Counted from the stretch's first letter, positions 12,017-27,100 are shown. The stretch: 64,000 nt of DNA from Setaria digitata (GCA_003640385.1 RCAB01000058.1:149845-213844); one strand, 5' to 3'. The notes: generated from the letters alone by a model not told the origin. Translations and numbers: made by a program.

Positions 12017-15000
12017 TGTAGTTCAGGACGTCGGATATCGTGTACTCATGTCAGTCGAAAGTAAACCCGAACACGAGGGCACTTTCAATAAATCAGATGG
12101 CCAAATAACAAACACGAAAATTGCTCCAGACTGAAAGTTGTAATTGAAGAATTTATTATTTTCTTTTCCCACTTTCCTGTCAATATCAAAATTCTACGAT
12201 ACAAATCAAAACTGAATTTAGTTTTTTAGTGAGCAGAAATCTAAAAATTATCTCAACTTGCCAAAAAGTGTAACAATCTGCACATCACTTGTTTTGAAGT
12301 ATATTGATTATTTTGAACTCGCATTCAGTGTTACTACTGCAATGATAGTATAACAGCCAAATTCAAAGGCGCAACTATCATTGTGACACTACCGCTTAAA
12401 TGAATAGGATTGTCGAGATTCAAAAGTTGGTGGCTGAGAAGAATATGATCTGTCATTAACATAGCTGCCACTGTGTTCCATTTCAAATCAAGTTCCTTGG
12501 CACTTCTGCTCATTTGAACTTTGACTTAGACTACTGTTTAGATTACGGTAAAAGTGACGGGGATAGAAAGGAGAAACAATGGGAATACATGGAAATAAAG
12601 TACTGAATATGCCATCATCGTCCACTTAGTTCATTCATTAGTCTGAACTGACTAGAATGGAGCGAAAGAGAAGCAGTTCGAGAGAGGAAAGGCAGAAAGG
12701 GAGAAGCGAACTTATGCCAATCAACTTTCTTTTTGATTCTATATTTGATGGAGTGAGAAATGAGTTAAAGAATGGATGCGAATAGATGTAAAAATTTCAT
12801 TACGAGAAGTGAAGCAATGTAAAGCCAATTAGAATGGGCCAAAGATGGACATATATTCGTGTATGCACAAACAGAAATTAGAAAGTAAGCAAGCAGTGGC
12901 ATATAAGTTTCAGAGTTTATTCTCATCTAAGATTGATTTCGAATTCGTACAGGAACTTTTGGAATGCAATTTGGGTTTTCTGCTAGGAGCAAATGCTGAA
13001 ATTTCATTGTAAGACGCCAAGCAAAATGAAAGTAGAGTGATTTTTCACTTCAGAGCTCTCATTACGGGATGTACTGGATCTTTGAGTTTATTACTGCTGC
13101 AAATTAGTGGCAACTTAAAGCTGCTTTAAACAAGTATTAATGAGTTGCTTCAATTAGACAACAGCGATATCTGTTTGAAAGAAAAGGTATTGAATTTGGC
13201 GATATGATACAGCCGCTTGCTTCACTCTCCTCAATTCGATTCCTCGGAATGACATTAGCAGCATTTAATTGTCAGTAAAGTTCTAATTTCGTCAGAGTGC
13301 TACTGACAATGTTTGATTGATTAAAAGATCTTCAGGATACATCTGTTTTATGGCTGATATCATCATAATTTACAATTATCCGTCCAAGGAGTTTTACGGG
13401 AAGCTATCAAAAGTTGCACTAATATCCTCAAATAATTTCATGGGAGCCTCCTCGTAACTTCAATTTAGCCAACTGGATTTGTAAAAAAATTCAAAAATAA
13501 ACGATGAAATATATCATTCCGAGGAACTTTCCTAGTCTACCTCAACATACCTATCAGTGGTTAAAGTACCAAAAGAGAAAGAAATTAGGTTAGCCAGAAT
13601 TTACAGATGGAAAAGAATCTCTTTCCATTCCTTCGAGCATTCAGATTATTGAATCAATCTTGCGTATATACATGGAGGAATACCAATGTCTGCTTCAGTA
13701 GCATCACTCAAACGAAATATTCATTGTGTGCACTCTTTCAAAAAAAGACTGAAGAAGAAAAAAACTAAAATTTATGAGAATGACAGACAATGGGCTTACG
13801 TTTTCTAAAATATGTCGTGCTCCGGAACTGGACAGGATTATAGTTTAGATTATTGAGACATAAATAAAGTCAGAAGACTGTCCTCTGCAAATCCCACCAA
13901 CAGCCACGGTTTTTTTTTTCTAGCAATTTCAACATATTTGTCTTGATTGAGTAAAAAAAAAAACAAAATTTTTCTAAAACAATTTCAACTACTTGTAGAG
14001 CTCTTTAGCATACTTACTTAAATTTTATTTGAAATTTTGAAATGTTAGAAATTCTGTAGTTTAGTGGGACTGATAAAATTTATTTATAGGTTTAAGAGCT
14101 CGGAAATGAATTTTTTTTTAAGGAGTATGATAAAAAACCGAACATTTCCGTTGTCTATTAAAATTACACAAAATCCTTGACACTATAATTCCCACTATCC
14201 CGCTTGGATGATTGACAAGTAAATCAAATTCCAGAATGAGAAGTTCTCAGAAAAAGAAAATGTGAATTTGAGTATCAAATCAAAATCTAAATTTAAAATA
14301 ATTAGTCGACCAGAGACAAGACAGAGGTCTAGTTATTAAATAACAAACACAGTGAAATGTACATTGCGTATAAATCAGTCTCATGTTAGTGGTTGAGATG
14401 AAGGGAGAAAGTTCTGACTGAGGGGTGAAGATGTCGAGATCTTAACATTGTTTTATCACTTATTATCACATAGGACTTTAACACAGCACCATGATCGATT
14501 TCTCCACATGATTTGACACTTCACGTCCCATCTTGGTTTTCAGCTTAATACTCTTTTTTCAGTCTCTAGAAACAAAACCAATGTTACACATATCGAGGAT
14601 TACGTTTCCATACTTGATAAAGAGTGACAAAAATGAGCTTTCCAGCTAAGGTCACAATGAAGCTAGAAATCAGGTTGATCGGTCAGTTTTTCACTTTCCT
14701 CCACTGTCCTATGATACCAAAAAAAAAAAAAAGAATAGCAAGCTCAAAGATTACAGGTTACAATTTTTAGTTGCATAAGTTAGTAGTACTAGCAAATGTT
14801 TGTGAACCATTCCAGTAAGAATCATAAAACAGACAACTTGGTTTGATTGATTCCACGAACATTCTGAGACCAATTGTTTGACAACAGCAATTTGTGTTAT
14901 AAAGAAGAAAAGTTGTTATTAAGTTTGTTATAAAAGAAGTGCTGTAAAAAAGTTATTCGTGGCAATCAGAAAAAACACAAAAGGATGCAGAATGGATAAA

Positions 15001-16052
15001 ATTGAGTCCAATCAAAACTTCTTCCTGCATTTGAAGTCTTCAATAATGCATTTCTACTCCCTTTAATACAATTAGTAAACTCATCGCAAGCATTGTAATA
15101 ATTAACCATGCAATTAATCATCTGCTTTTTCTTTGCAATTTAATTAATGAATGACACATTACAGCCGCAGAAGTTGACAATACATTCATTAATAAAGGAA
15201 GAAGAAAAGGTTCTAGAAAATGAGATACATGTTGGCCTTCATTACTTCAGAAAAGTTAATAGTTTGAGGGTCGGTTGCTCATGTTTCACTTTTTATGCTA
15301 CCGATTTTCAGCGCAATACTTCAAACATTCCCACAAAACTTCCCGAACTTTAAGCAACTTCCCAAGTAAGTGGCATCACTTTCTCGAATTAAATTTTGTC
15401 TTCATTTTATTTCTTAAACCGCTTTCCTCACTGCTCCATTTATATTGCAATTTGAAAGTTGTTAAACGAGGAGCAGATTTCCAAGTTCTAAAATAGAGGA
15501 GAATTGAGGACCGAAAAAGAAAAAATATTCTAGAGTTAATAATTGTTACAAGCCGATTGATGATGTTAATATATGACAGAAACAGTTGGCATAAAGTAGC
15601 ATTAGTTGGAGGAAAATTTAATTCCTCAAATAAATTGAGAGAGGTATTTTTTCCTACGCCTCAGTTACATCAATTAAGAAGGCCATCGTGATTAAGGAGA
15701 AAAAAGGTTTAGTTTGAAAAATTTAGAACTTTTCAAGATTAAAAATTCTATAACCTTAACTTCTCATACCTTAACATGCTACTTGAAGTAATGATTAGAT
15801 CAAGTATTATGATTCGATTAGTACATAATAGTGCAGAATCGAATTTTTTACAGTTTCTTCAGTTTCAGAAAATTCAAAATGGGTCGTACTGTGAGAAAAT
15901 TTACAAGGTCGAAATTTTCAAATATGGCAGATCAGATAAATTGCATATATAATTATGTGAGCTGAGTCTTACTTAAGTTTTTAATTAATCAATGCGTACG
16001 ATTGTTTTGTGCTGAACACGAACGAGAACGGTTGCTCCATTTGTGATATTCC
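12017..16052. other. Long intergenic stretch, no gene seen
   Basis: Four kilobases between two divergently transcribed genes. I found no exon with a recognisable product on either strand; open frames at 15147-15496 are short and lack convincing splice signals. Promoters of both neighbours must lie here. It is A-rich with some GA-rich segments (12650-12720) but has no repeat array. Confidence 0.4.
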
Positions 16053-19000
16053 ATGGAAGTTCAGGATCCCTCGGTCCAACAGCTGATTGCTCTTGGTATG
16101 CCAAGTCATCCTAATGACTTAGTTTCTATTTGTTTCTCAGTTTGAAGAAAATGAGGAAAAAACACTGGATGTAATTTTAAAGCTGATAGTCTCATTTCCA
16201 TTTTCATTCTCAAATGAAATTGAAAGTGAATTGAAAAAGTTAAAAAAAAAAAAAAAAGAAGGGGAAGGGAATAAATATTTGGCATAATTTAGGAGAAGAT
16301 AAAATACTGTTAAGGACAGAATTAATGGGAGAGATGGAACGATTGATGACACATTCTTTAATTTCCGTTTATTTCAGTTAGTGCTAAAATAAAGGAGAAT
16401 GACGAGGAGGAACTAAAACGTCGGGAGGAATTAATCATGAGGATGGCCGAGAAAATGTCAAATGATAACGATATTGACGGTGTTTCATTCATTTATTTAG
16501 CAAATGAATAACTCAAGTTGAAAAAGATGCAATAAATAAACTCTGGAAGTTTTCTGAGTTTCGACCTGGTTTTAATTAATTAGCATTTTCTGGGCAAATT
16601 GATATCCTAATCTAATCTATTAAATTTTTAATTTGTAAAAGCGCGTTGTAGGAAATTTTGTGAAGATTTTAATAACAATTGAAGGTCTAACGAAACTATC
16701 AAGTTCATTACGACCACACCTGCTTTCGTATGGTATGGCAAAAGCCGTAAAACTAATTCGTAATCTTATCGATTTATGTCTGAAAATTGGCAGGGATTCT
16801 GATTTTAAGGTGATTAATTGATCTTGAGAAATTTTACAAAAGAAAAAATTAATCAAGCAAGTGGATTTTGAAGAGTTGGACTTCTTATCAGCGATTGTTG
16901 AGATGTTGTTATCTAGTATTACAATGACTAATTAGCAATATACTGATAATTAATGTCACAGTTCGCATTATGTACTGAATATGTGAATTGGGCAAAAGAA
17001 CAGAATCGAATATTTTTACGACACATGCTTGAAGTACGACTGATGCGTCTACTGAACGAAATTGGTCGACACGTAGAGGTACTGACAATGAGTGAGTCTT
17101 TCAGTTCGATACTTCCGGAGTTTAATATTGCTCCCAGTAATTTCAATTTCTACCGTTGTGGTAAATTTCACTCTTTCACTTCCCACTATAGTTTTTTCCT
17201 TTTTAATTCAATGAATTTCGCACAAAATTCGTTCTAACGTCTTTTCATCTGTCTTATTCAGGTAGTAAATTGACAAATGAACTGAAAAAAGTTGAGGATA
17301 AAGATATCCAGTTAGAGGTTTACATAGAAGAATGCAAAGCCGCTTTTGCGCTTAACAATATGAATCGTTCTCGTTCTGCTCTCGTTGCTGCACGAACTAT
17401 CGCTAATTCACTGTGCATTGATACTAAATTACAGGTTAGGTACTCCTTTGAAACAAAGATTCTTTTAAAAGAGCAACTTCAGAATTCAATGCTTGAAAAA
17501 TAGTTTTATCATACTGCAATACATTAATTTCAGGCTCGACTTGACATGGAATCAGGAATACTGAATATGGCCGAGGATCATGATTTCAAAACGGCCTATT
17601 CATATTTTTATGAAGCATTTGAAAATTTTGATACTAATAAAGAAGTGGTACATGCTCAGAAAGCCCTTAAATATATGTGCCTCGCAAAAGTTTGCTTTTA
17701 ATTTTCAAATCACAGAATATTTAGATTTCTGTAATTCCATATTTCATTGCCAGTTCCAAAATGTCTATTTGTCCATTTTCAGATTATGCTAAACGAAGAA
17801 GCTGAAATTCCTTCATTGCTGTCCAGCAAACTTGCAGTGAAATATTCAGGACGGGACCTGGACGCAATGAAGATAATTGCGGAAGCATTTCAGAACCGAT
17901 CTTTAGAAAACTACTATAAGGTTTCAATCTGTGACAGCAATCTTCAATGTTAATAGTCTCACTTTTGCTCTAACTTGTCTGCTAGACATTAAGGCAGTCT
18001 CACAGTGCTAACGTCTTTTGAAATAGAAAATTCAGTATTAGAGAGACTTATCTATTCAATTTGTCACTGACCAAAAGGAATGGCTAGAATTCATTTTTTT
18101 TTTCTCTCAATAATTGTAAAAATGAAATGCAGAAGAAACTCAGCAGCACCTGTGGAGATATTTCTGCAGGCATTCGAAGAATATCATGTGGAACTTCAAT
18201 CAGATCTGCTAATTCGAGAACATGTAGATTCACTTACCGATGCAATACTTGAAAAGGATATTAGTCGTGCCATCGAGCCGTATTCCATCATTGAAGTTTT
18301 CTTTTTTTACTCGTCCTAGGAATTTTTAAAGTTGTCAAATGGTAAGTCTAGAACTGACATTATTATTAAAAGATTAAATTTAATTATCATGTTTTATATT
18401 GGTTATGTATGCCATAGTCTCATTTTCTCACAAATATTTTTTTTGCATGTTGTTAGCGCATTCTCGTTTTTCTTTTATAATTTCAAAATGCACCAAAAAA
18501 AAAAAAAAAAATGATTCCTCATCGGAAATGACTTCTAGAAAATTAAATCCTGCGTTCTGTCAGCATAAGATTCCGTAGTGCGTTAGTTTTAGATGGCTAC
18601 GCTAGCGAAAAATATCCGTCTTCCAGTTGAACGAGTTGAAAAGAAATTAGCGCAAATGATTCTTGACCAAAAACTGCAAGGTCGGGTTACCGATACTTTC
18701 ATTTGCTCAGTACACAGATTGCTCTTCTTTAGATTCAAAAAGATGTCTATTCCATAAGAAAATCGAATTTTGGCAAGTCCCTCCTTAAGATAAAATTAAA
18801 ATCTTTGAAAAGTGCTCTTAATTTATGCAAAGCTTTTTCTTAATTAGCATCAGTCACTAACAAATCTTGTAATGGTGAGCGAGAAACAATTTCAATTGAT
18901 GAATCTTCGTCTAGTTCCAGATTCAGTAGTCAAAGAAGGATCTTTGATTTCACTTGCAGATATATTTAGGGATAATTGATCAACAGGATGCTACGTTAAC

Positions 19001-19217
19001 AGTGTATAATTTCCCTCAAGATGTACAAATGAAAACTTTCAATGCATCTGTGGAGGTTATACGTGGCCTTTCCGAGGTTATCTTTTAAAAAATAATTAGA
19101 AAGTAAATGAATGTATTGAAGAAGTTAATGAAATTACAACTAAAAATGAATTGATTATAATAAAAATGCGTTTCACTGCAGACAGTTGAAATCTACTGCT
19201 CTGCAAATACACTCTAG
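16053..19217 (+). CDS. rpn-6: 26S proteasome lid subunit Rpn6 (PSMD11)
   Basis: Non-ATPase subunit of the 19S lid that clamps the lid/base to the 20S core; it acts in the cytosol and nucleus. Eleven exons: 16053-16095, 16378-16479, 16652-16809, 16962-17091, 17262-17434, 17534-17689, 17783-17920, 18170-18295, 18593-18680, 18970-19076, 19182-19217, giving 418 aa (human 422). Landmarks in order are KIKENDEEE (human has IQENDEEA), [82 protein letters not shown], then the C-terminal PCI/winged-helix part with [26 protein letters not shown] and the final helix [15 protein letters not shown]. The last 12-codon exon was chosen because reading through the 19077 donor would stop at once and lose the conserved terminal helix. 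An AATAAA lies near 19332. Sequence is diverged for an Rpn6, so a second paralogue (as C. elegans rpn-6.2) cannot be excluded. Confidence 0.9.
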
Positions 19218-21120
19218 TTGCTATTCATCGGAATATTGTCATAATGCTTGGATTACCAAATGTGTAAAAATTGGTTACATTAATGAAGATCAGTAAAATG
19301 CATCTCAGAGAATTATTTATCACTCCTATGGAAATAAAAGATGAAATATCTGTCTGATAATGCTTAAATTAAATTTAATTTTGATTAAACACTAAACTGA
19401 TTACATATATTAAGTCTGCTTATAGCCACTTCTGATATTGACTGGATTAAATTTAATTAATCTGAAGCTGCTCTACACAAATGTATCTATTCAATCACTG
19501 AAGTTAGTCCCTGTGTCTCATAAACTTCGTAATCTTTTGAACTACACATCCATTTAAATATCAAAATAAGGACTGATAATTTTCATACCTTAGAACTCTT
19601 GATATATGATCATCACTGCCAATTTTCTCGATCTAGTGTGTTTAATCTGCGAACAAGTTGGTAATTTGCAGTGAAATATTTCGACGCTAGATATTTAGTT
19701 TTAAACTGGTGCAACTAAACTTCCCGAGCAAAGTGAGATTTCTCGCCTGCGTTACAACGGTTCTATCTCCTTCGCAATGCTTGCCACGTCATTGCCACGT
19801 GTACGACGACCTACTGGCTAACGCTATATAACTGCTGCTTAACCTGGTTACTGTTCCTCAGCTGCATTTGTCTATTTCGTACTTCATACTATGTCATTTA
19901 ATTCAAATAAGGCTCTACAAATCTAACAATCCTTATTATTCTTTTCTTCTGTCATGTAACATAGATCTGACAAATTCTCTGAAGGAATAACTGATGTTTT
20001 GAAATGGCGCAATCGTGTATTTCAAATTTTCTTTTTTTTTTTTAATTTATTTGGAACAAATAATGTACATATATTGCTGGAACTGTGTCAATAATTTTTT
20101 AAAACCACATAAAAAAAGGACTAAAATTTGAGCTCTACATGAAATTTCTAAAATTTTCGTAGAAATTGACCAGAACCTAAATGTCATTAAAATGTTTCGT
20201 TCGTTTAACTGGCGGGACAAACTGGAAAATCAATTAAAGTTTTACATAGAATTAAAAATAAATTTACATGATATGCATAATAAAATAAACATATAAATTT
20301 ACATGAAGTTCAGTCGTATAAATATTATTTGTTCTTGTCGTTCCAAACACACATGAGTTACGAAATGAGAGATATAAGAATGAACTTGTGTTCAATAAGG
20401 ATAAGCGAAGGAAATATTAACAAATCCCGAGGAGATTTTTTAAGTACCCATAAGATAACCTCAGAATAAAATTTTCAAAGCTTATCCTTTAAAATTCTAA
20501 ACAGATATCCAGCTAATATGAAGATCCAGTTAATATTAACATGAAGAAATGAGAAAAGTGAACAAATCTTTCTAATGCAAAAACGAGAATTAAAACTTTC
20601 TTTATTGTACAAAAAGACAAGGTTTTAAAATATTTAAAAAAAATTTCCAGCCCTCTCGCCAGCCCTCTCGTATAAAGCTATAGATCAGCAGGTGGTGACT
20701 GAGTTATTTATCTTGCAGTAGCCCTACATACATTGGATGTATAAACAGATGGATGACAAATCACTGGTTATGAATAAAAAACAAAAAATCCACAAACCTC
20801 ATATATCAGTCGAGCCGTGTTACACATGCACTTCAAGCTCGTAAGCATGTCTTTAAATTAAATCAATATAAGCGCATATTTTAACCAGTAGTTAAAAGAA
20901 TTCTCGACATTTTGTCAATTTATTTCACTGTAGGAAATCCATCACATTCTTCTTTCTTCTTTATCCAGTGCCTAAAGTAACCCTTTCCCATAATTTTATA
21001 TAGCATTATGGAGTCCTGCGTTCCCGTTGTTTTATATAGGATAATATCTAATAATATCTCTAAAATATATCCGATTTTTTTTTTTTTTTTTTTAAAGACC
21101 TTTCGACTAAAAATTATAAA
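19218..21120. other. Region between convergent genes, no gene seen
   Basis: 3' flank shared by the Rpn6 gene (+) and the topoisomerase gene (-). It contains a relatively GC-rich patch at about 19720-19870 with TTGCCACGT twice and one CACGTG, and a 12-bp direct repeat (CCAGCCCTCTCG) at about 20649-20672. A TTTATT (AATAAA on the minus strand) at about 20919 could serve the topoisomerase. No further topoisomerase exon could be found here. Confidence 0.4.
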
Positions 21121-24100
21121 TTATACATTAGAAGAATAAAGAAAACAAACCACAGACAACACATTCAAATCAACACTCCATAAACTTTTCCATGTTGCTG
21201 ACTTCACCGCTTCGTACTGCTTTAAAAGCTCATTTCTTTTTTCATCCAAAACCAGAATTTCTTCATTGCTCAGGCGACAGAGTGGCATATCCAGCAAGTA
21301 AGCAAAATCTGGCAAACTGCAATTTCTTCCCTAAAATTTATATGTTGCAAGAATGATCCAGTATGCAACCAAATTCTATATTCCAAAATTAAATAAAACT
21401 GCAGGGGGAATTCAAAGTTTATAATTTAGCTCATCAATGCTTTACGAAGTATAACATTTCCACCTGACTTAAAGGAGCGAGCTACAGAAATTATCCTCAG
21501 AATATCTTGATATGCATATCCTCGAACTTCATATTCCAATACTTTTATGATTTTAGCAACAAAAAATCAGTCCTGATATGATACTGAAGACGCATTGAAG
21601 TTTGTGGTCAAATTGTCAAATGGTCAAATCAAATGGTCACCGAATGTGGTCAAATTCACCTATAAAGCTCTTGCTATCTAAAAGTAAGGATCTTTTTTAC
21701 TGCCTCATTATACAGACTTCATGAAAAAAAAATGATGTAAAACTCAAAAATCAGAAAAGCAGAAACTGGGTTATTGACTTACCGAATCATTTTTTATTCT
21801 CACTGGATTCGAGTCAAACCCTTTCTCAAGCAACTGCGCTACAATTTCAGCACGATTCTTCTTCTCAATAATGATTTCACCATTGATAATAGCGTTCACA
21901 AAGCGAGCCTAAATAAGAAACGAAAAATCATTTTTTTTTTTGATTTGATGAGTTTCAAAGGTCTGAAAGTGAGATAAATCAACTAAGGGTTATAAGAAAT
22001 CAAGAGAGTCTTAACAGATAAGTCCCATACTAGAAAGGAAGCAGAATCCGCTCTTTCATGTTACATGTATAAATTAGTTTTCATTGCTCACTTCACTTCT
22101 TCGGAATGTTTGATTCGCCACTTGCAACACTCGTTAAAGAAGTCGAAATTTTTTAAATATTCAAGTTCACCTGGTTTTCAGCGAATCTAAGCTTCTCTTT
22201 TACAATTTTCAGCTCGCATTCCTGTCTTTCCATATACTTCAGTCGACGCACTTCGAAAAATTCTTGAAATATGTCTTCCGTAGAATTATATTTTCTCAGT
22301 ACGTTTTTTTCATCGAATAAAACCTGAAATTCCAGCACGTTAAATGTGAGAAAACAAGTAGACGAACCCTTCCAATGAATACAAGAAAAAAAAAATGAAT
22401 ATATGAGAAATGACCGCACAGATCAAACGGATTTTAAAATGTGACTGGAAATGAGAAAAGTTATTCCAAAAGCCTATAAAATTGTCACTAGCTAACAATT
22501 ATTAATTAATTACCTTAAATATAGTGGTGAAGATGGGAGAGTAGTAAAGCAAGTGATTAGAATTCACCAATGGGAAAGAAATAAATTAATGATGCGTGAA
22601 GTAATTGTTGTTCACATACGAATAAGTTAATTACCTTACTTCTGGTTAATATTGTGCTGCTACAGTATAGCAATAAAGCGCTGTTCACCGCTTTTTTTTT
22701 TTTTTTCCATTGTTATATTAGTTATTCAAATTCATTTTGATGTATGTCAATTTTAAATTTTAATTTAACCCCCGTCTCTTTAGTTAATTAATTAGAAAGG
22801 TTGCATACGCTGTCATAAAAAAGGTTACACTATTGTCAATTCTACAAAAATATTTATTTTCCATACTGCCTATCATTAAGCTATTTCCAGCGTTTCATTT
22901 AATTTCTAATTTATAACTTCTGACACACAATAGGTCACCTAAATTTAAATAATTCACTCGAATTTAAAGTGTATGTGGGATATCTTAACGTGGAACATCG
23001 CAATAAATTATGGACTTCAATTTCAATGTCAAATGACAAACCATTGAATTTTCACTTGTTACTGATTGTAATTTCAATAACCGCTTCAGTGTTTTGATTT
23101 GTTTTTTGTCGCTTACTAACGGTTTCTCAATCACATAAAGAACGAAATGTACATTGCTTTCAGTGTGCAATTCTTCATAATTCCTGGAGATTATGTGACT
23201 TAAGTCTAATCCACCTCTGTTCATGAAAGATAAAGACTAAAATAAAGAAATAAGGACGGCAAAAACAATACTACTATCAATCAACTGCGAATTTACTTTA
23301 TTATTCCATTTTTGATGACATGGTCGAGCACTTTTTCTTTGTATTTATTATTCCAAATCCCAGTAGGGAGCTCTCTTATTTCGACCTAAATTGGAATAAA
23401 GAGAAGTATTAAACATTAGAAAGGATTTTTTTTTTTTTTCATTGAAAGAAACTTTTAAACTGTCAGGGAAATTCCAAATAAGTACGCAAATAAAAAGAGG
23501 AGGAAGCATATTAAATATTTACCCTAAGACCGCTCCTCGAACGATGAAATGAAGCTTGTCCAGAAATACTGTACTGATTAGGTGCAGTCTCCTCTACCGT
23601 GCCTCGAAAATTCCGAAAGTGTGGCAACTAAAATTAATATGATTTAGCAAAAGCAACTAATTTTAAAAAAGCAATGAACATTTAAATTGAAGTATGAGAT
23701 TTTAGCAGAAAAAGAACTCGAAACTCCAAGTCCATAGCTAATATTAACCGCTGTTATCAATTATGAGAACTACAAATTTTATCAAAATTAATTAAATAAT
23801 CTTGGTATTTGATACCATTTGATACTAGAAATAAAGTATTTGTATGAATCGGCTACCGATAGGCTAGCAAATAATATTTATTAGCATTTTTTTTTCCAGA
23901 GAAAGAATTTAAAAACTACTCAACAGCTAGTGCGTCCTTATCCGGCTTGAACAAGTTATAATAATTCCATGTTGTGATCAAAAAAAAAAAAAATTTTAAT
24001 TTTGCTTTACATGTGTCCTAACAGATGAAAGCTTGTAATAGACGGATCTGACTTGTCAGTTTTTATCACTCTGCTTCTGACTGGGTTAGTTAGAATCCGA

Positions 24101-27100
24101 AATGCTGAAGACATAATTCCAAAAATTACCATGCTCTGGAGTGGTAGTCCGTCTATAAGTCTTTGGGTGTTACTAATGATTTGTCTCGGACAGCGCGGTA
24201 AAATTTTTGTTGCCCATCCTGTACCAATTCCTTCAGCACCATTTATCAAAATCATTGGAATTATGGGACAATACCTAATAAATAATTTTTTAAATTCTTT
24301 TTCTCAGCATACGATAGTTGCACTGATCTACTTCGGAAATAACCTTGATATGTGGAAAAAACACCCGCTTTGCCAAAAATCTGGTTATGGAGATATCTTA
24401 AAAACGTTAATTTTTGTATTAATCTTCCTACACTAGGATAGAGCGAAAAACAGATTAGCTAATTTTTTAGTTACTTTTGATCCTTTTTCTTTTACATAAC
24501 ACTTTTAAATTTGTTTTATTTTTAAAACGACTAAACCTATAGAACAACTCACCATTCCGGTTCAATAAACGTGTTTTCTTCTGCCAAATATTTTAGTACT
24601 TTATCATCCGGACGCGGAAATATAGCCCGAGCAATTGGACTAAATTTTGATAATTAGATGAAAGTTTTTTAATAGTTTCATAGAACTTATGATTAGTTAG
24701 AATAATAGCACGGAAAAGAAATAGTCAACTAAAGAACGTGGAAGCAAAACTAAGAATCTAATCAAGGTGTTACTGATTTCAATAGTGGCATCCGAGGACT
24801 ACACTCTCCAAGCAGCAATAAAAATAGAATTAATGTTACCTTAGTGAGGTATAAATGTACCGCGCGCTTGCTGCATCTTCGCCACCTGCTAAACGTGTAC
24901 CAAATTGACCAAGAGGTAAAAGAAGATTTAAATTATTGGACCCAACGAAGTCTTGTGCTAAGCGAACAATTGTATTTATCAATGATTCCTATAAAACGAA
25001 TAATTTAATAAAATAACAAGAGAAGAGAAATCAGAATAAATTAAATCCTACCTCTCCATGATGGTAACCGCAATACTGCGAAACAGCACCCGCTAGCTGA
25101 CTTACTCGTACTTCACCACGTTCAAAACGTCTAAACATTGTAAACAAAACTTTCCGTTGACTTGGTTTCAATCCATCCATTATATTTGGCAAAGAGCGCT
25201 GAAGTTTTTAGCCATTAAGCCAAAAAAAAGTACGGTGTGAAATGTTATAGAAGCTTTTTTTTTTTTTTTGAAAATACTTTTAACGAAGCCATTTCCTCAA
25301 TTATCTACATTGAATAGAAATCGTGAAAAGTATAATATAATCATTTTTGTTTTTTATGTTTGCGCCAAGACAGAAAGAGTAATCTCCTCATTCTGATTTA
25401 ATGATTAACGTGGACTGCAATTCACTGAAATATGAGCAAATTCTAAGTATCCAAATCACACAGCAGCCTTCCGTAGGGAGAAGTTAGAAGAGATTTTTCT
25501 AAATAATACCAAAAATTTAAAATGAAATGCAACAAACTCGCAAATCCAATCGTGAATACTCCACTAATTCCTCATTAATAAATTCCGAAAAGGTTTTCCG
25601 ATTGCGAGTTGAATCAAATGCAGCTGACATTAATAACTGCAATCTCAAATTGCGTCACAAAAGCGAGATTTCATGTGTTATTTAAAAAAGAAGTAGTTTT
25701 ACTTTTTTGTTATAAGTTATAGCAAAAACTCACTTTATTACTCCCAGCGATCCATACTTTTCGATCATCGGCTTTATCTTTTGCGAATGCAAGATCAATA
25801 CTTTCATCCGACGCCATGCCATCGTAAATGAAACGTACTGTGTGCCGTTCAATATTCGTAAAATATTCTCTTGCCTCCATAGCTGATGATGTCCCTAAGC
25901 CTATAAAAATGTTTTCGATAACAAACACTGCTTTATTCACAATATGGTATAACTATAAACTACAACAACCGAATTATTTAGAAGAGTTTTAAAACATAGG
26001 CTGAGAAACCTTTGTAATATTTTATCGAATACTTCACCGAATCTGGATCTTCTGTTCGCCATTTTTCATAATCAGCTGTACTGTAAAATGATTTCACATC
26101 GGATCCGCGCTTTGCCTGGAATAACACAACTGCCTTGAGGGTTTTTATATACAACACTTTAATTTCTTTCTCCATCCTTTTACATTTCTTTAAATCATTT
26201 CCAACCCTCGCATTTATTAATTCTGGCTTTCTTTATTTCAACTGAAATTAACAATGAAAAACTATGCAACCTTTAGCAGTGGCGTGATGAAATAATTGAC
26301 ATAATTAACTTTAAGCAATGATGGCCAATACTCATGCAAAAAATTTATAATCAATCCTTTGATATGTGACCCATCGGGATCCTGTAACATTTCATAAGGC
26401 TAACACACATATTATAGAATAAAAAAGGAAAAAAAAAATTGAACTTAACAATAATCTGAGAAAGAAATTACGGCTCCTCTAAGTGCTTTTAAAAACAAAT
26501 GAAGATTTCACCTGATCAGTCATAATAAGTAAACGTCCATAGCGTAAAGATTTTAATTTCTCTTCATTGGTATAATCTTCACCAAATTTTAATCCAAGTA
26601 TCCGTATGAGAGCTGAGACTTCAGCATTTTCAATAGCCTTTAAAACTGCTTTTTATATCTTTCGCGTTTTTGAAGTCCCCTTCTAACAATCTCCGACTTT
26701 GAAGAATGCACTAATGGTATGGAATCATTTCAGTAGGAAGCATAAAAATCTGGGAATAGAATAATATTAAAGTCCGAGGTATGTGTAGTTTTGCTTCACT
26801 TATCCAAAAATGACTTCTATTAATTCACTGACTTGAAATTCGCTCTAGGAAAACTTAGTTACTCTCTTAATAAAAGCGAAACACAGAAATCTCAGAAACA
26901 TATCATAAAGTTCTTTCTAGTCCTGAAATGCTCATCTATAAAACCCAACCATTCTGATCTAAATTGCCTTTCTCTGAAAGGACGAACCAACTTAGCATCC
27001 ATTCCTCGAACATTTGTCAGCTTTCCTCGAATTGGAAAAACGCCGAATTGTTTTCGTCCAACCACAACGAGGCCCGCGACAGCAAGTGCTTTAGCCGAAT

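Noticed and set aside
24053..24436. 127-aa plus-strand open frame
   Set aside because: Antisense to a conserved topoisomerase II exon ([16 protein letters not shown]); a shadow frame with no motif.
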